Origin: DATLYB01 sp964502525
GTDB lineage: Bacteria; Bacteroidota; Bacteroidia; Chitinophagales; CAIOSU01
Reading direction: 5' to 3'
Assembly: GCA_964502525.1 (NCBI GenBank)
Contig: CAZCXH010000068.1
Span: forward strand, 1 to 23,600
DNA: 23,600 nucleotides
Shown: positions 22,055 to 23,600 of the stretch, piece after piece
Layout of the letters: each line of letters begins with the position of its first letter
How positions within the stretch are numbered: the first letter of the stretch is position 1
The notes under the pieces: generated by a model
What the model saw: only the letters and a program-made list of their open reading frames with translations
Told to the model about the DNA's origin: nothing
The model's database searches: none
Program-made: the position numbers and the translations under genes

Positions 22055-23600
22055 TTATTTGAACAACTGCACTCTCACCGACTTTTCCCAATCATTTCCG
22101 GCAACGCGCAGGAGGTACAGCCCCGAAGCAAGTTCACTGATGTTTAATTGCGTAACCGCAGCGCTTGCGGTTTCAGAGCGGACAACCTTTCCCTGCGGGT
22201 TGAAAAGCTGAACCAAAGCATCATCATTCAGGCGAATCAATTCCACCGTAAGAAGGTTGCTTTCCTCCGCAGGATTGGGATAGACCTTCAGCAAGCCTCC
22301 TGACGAAAGTTCATCAACCCCTGTACTCATGTCAATGCTGAATTTGTCAGCATCGCTGAACGGCACTTGCACATTGCCAACATTGTCGGTGCAAGCTGTT
22401 GCCACTTCAAGGTCAATATCTGTTAAGACCTGCGATGAATTAGCCACGTCATATTTCACAATGTAATTGGTCGTGTTGGTCCATGCGCTGCTGCCGGAAT
22501 TATATGTCAAAGTTGAAGATGGGTCTTCGGAAGGAAATGCTATCGGAAATTTCACTGAGGTGTCCATTGCCTCATCAAACAACACGGAGATTGAGAATGT
22601 TGCCGTTCCTGCATCTGCAATGGAGACAACCGTTCTGTTCGGGGTAACGGATACCACTTCGGGGTTCTTGGTGTCAATGCTGAACAAATCTGCCGAATTG
22701 AATTGTGTTAAATCATTTCCAACGGCATCTTTGGAGCTTTCAACCCGCGCATCAACGTTTGGAAGCGTTTCCGAAAAATCAGCGACATCATAATTTGCCG
22801 CATACGTTGTTTCATTAATCCATCCGCTTCCTGCCGGATTAAGCGTGAGCGTATTTGCCAGCGGATCTTCAGCGGGGAATGTGATTTCCGGATTGGATGC
22901 CGTATCCATATTTTCATTAAATGTCACCGTTAGAATGAAAGTCCCGGGTCCGGCTTCATTGTCAGATAGCATAACGTGATTAGGCATCAGCGAGATTACA
23001 CCGGGATTTTCCGTGTCAATGCTGAAATTATCAGCCGCATCAAACTGATCCATTTTATTTCCTGTCAAATCCTGCGCATCTTCCACGCGAACATCAATAT
23101 TTAAAATCAATTCCGATGAATCCGCCACATCATAAGTAATTCGATAAGTCATTGAGTCCAGCCAGGCGCTGCTGCTGAACGACAATGTTTTTGCAAGCGG
23201 GTTTTCAACCGGAAATGTTACATTGGGTTTCACGGCAGTATCCATCATCTCGCTGAATCCAATGGCGAGCGAGAATGCGCTTGCGCCTGCATTAGCATCA
23301 GCAATCATGGAAAGATTCGGTGCAACTGAAACCACCTGAGGTTTTTCACTGTCAAAATATCTTTCGGCATGAATAAATGCCGCAGGACCTATCTTCATGC
23401 CCGCCAGCCTTCCCGGAATGTCATCAGCAGGCGGATGGATGCCGCCCCAGATTCTTGACAGGCTGCATTGGTCGGACGCATCCACATATTTTGCCCACTG
23501 CAGCGTCACATCCACGCTGGGGCCATCTTCAAATACCAGATATTGATTTTGCGAAGCATGAAATTCTCCCATTCCACCGGGAAAATATTCATCACCGGTC
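22055..23600 (-). CDS. Vanadium haloperoxidase-like PAP2 protein, 3' part, with Ig-like repeats and sorting domain (partial)
   Basis: The frame stays open to the window edge, so the N-terminus is missing; the ATG at 23572 is internal. The first visible 75 residues contain EFHASQNQYLVFEDGPSV, LQWAKYVDASDQCSLS and SRIWGGIHPPAD. The last fits the PAP2/haloperoxidase pattern S-R-x5-H-x3-D, whose Arg and His bind phosphate or vanadate. DIPGRLAG follows. In the family this enzyme oxidises halides with peroxide or hydrolyses phosphate; here substrate and activity are not provable. Three Ig-like repeats of about 110 residues follow (VVSVAPN, VISLMPN, VVSVTPN, each with FxExMDT and ending FSIDT), resembling SbsA-type surface modules. 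A type IX sorting tail closes it (LKVYPNPAEES ... GLYLLRVAG ... VRVQLFK), so the enzyme is probably secreted or surface-attached. Confidence 0.82.
   Translation of the reverse strand, partial: TGDEYFPGGMGEFHASQNQYLVFEDGPSVDVTLQWAKYVDASDQCSLSRIWGGIHPPADDIPGRLAGMKIGPAAFIHAERYFDSEKPQVVSVAPNLSMIADANAGASAFSLAIGFSEMMDTAVKPNVTFPVENPLAKTLSFSSSAWLDSMTYRITYDVADSSELILNIDVRVEDAQDLTGNKMDQFDAADNFSIDTENPGVISLMPNHVMLSDNEAGPGTFILTVTFNENMDTASNPEITFPAEDPLANTLTLNPAGSGWINETTYAANYDVADFSETLPNVDARVESSKDAVGNDLTQFNSADLFSIDTKNPEVVSVTPNRTVVSIADAGTATFSISVLFDEAMDTSVKFPIAFPSEDPSSTLTYNSGSSAWTNTTNYIVKYDVANSSQVLTDIDLEVATACTDNVGNVQVPFSDADKFSIDMSTGVDELSSGGLLKVYPNPAEESNLLTVELIRLNDDALVQLFNPQGKVVRSETASAAVTQLNISELASGLYLLRVAGNDWEKSVRVQLFK

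Overview
The window looks like a chromosomal segment of a member of the Bacteroidota, most likely an environmental, cytophaga- or chitinophaga-like lineage. Three observations support this. Four separate genes end in the C-terminal sorting domain of the type IX secretion system (YPNP/YPIP-type tail). There are SprB-type and other cell-surface repeats typical of the phylum. Upstream elements match the Bacteroidota -7 consensus TAnnTTTG. No species can be named from sequence reading alone.

Layout. 1-1845: typA/bipA translational GTPase. 1846-2399: convergent intergenic space holding a 137-bp MITE-like palindromic element and a second, related palindrome. 2400-3791 (-): FAD-dependent DadA-like oxidoreductase. 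3792-4246: three short perfect palindromes and a good Bacteroidota promoter. 4247-9332: two tandem secreted proteins, a 1055-residue multidomain protein (Asp-box-like N-terminus, DUF5011-like Ig repeats, PKD) and an M43-type metalloprotease with FN3 and SprB modules. 9379-10595 (-): a small Cys-containing lipoprotein followed by a DoxX/MauE-type membrane protein fused to a thioredoxin-like CxxC domain, separated by a strong hairpin. 10715-11575 (-): PAPS-dependent sulfotransferase. 11950-18471: a 2173-residue surface protein with a Cys-rich module, about 14 SprB repeats, a seven-copy 51-residue tandem array and a sorting tail, followed by a clear intrinsic terminator. 18615-18767: second copy of the MITE-like element. 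18808-19317 (-): lipoprotein. 19389-20381: LuxE-family acyl-adenylating enzyme. 20411-21505 (-): chorismate synthase. 21598-21670: initiator tRNA-fMet with terminator. 21630-21905 (-): C-terminal remnant of a serine recombinase running into the tRNA. 22055-23600 (-): 3' part of a vanadium haloperoxidase-like PAP2 protein with Ig-like repeats and a sorting tail.

How it fits together. The housekeeping genes (typA, aroC, tRNA-fMet) are interspersed with outer-surface and secreted proteins exported by Sec and then, by inference, by a type IX system encoded elsewhere; no secretion machinery lies in the window. The least explained items are three: the dispersed palindromic element whose copies sit in convergent intergenic gaps at gene 3' ends, the recombinase scar at tRNA-fMet, and the Cys-rich module of the giant surface protein. 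No CRISPR array, complete insertion sequence, rRNA or replication origin was seen.
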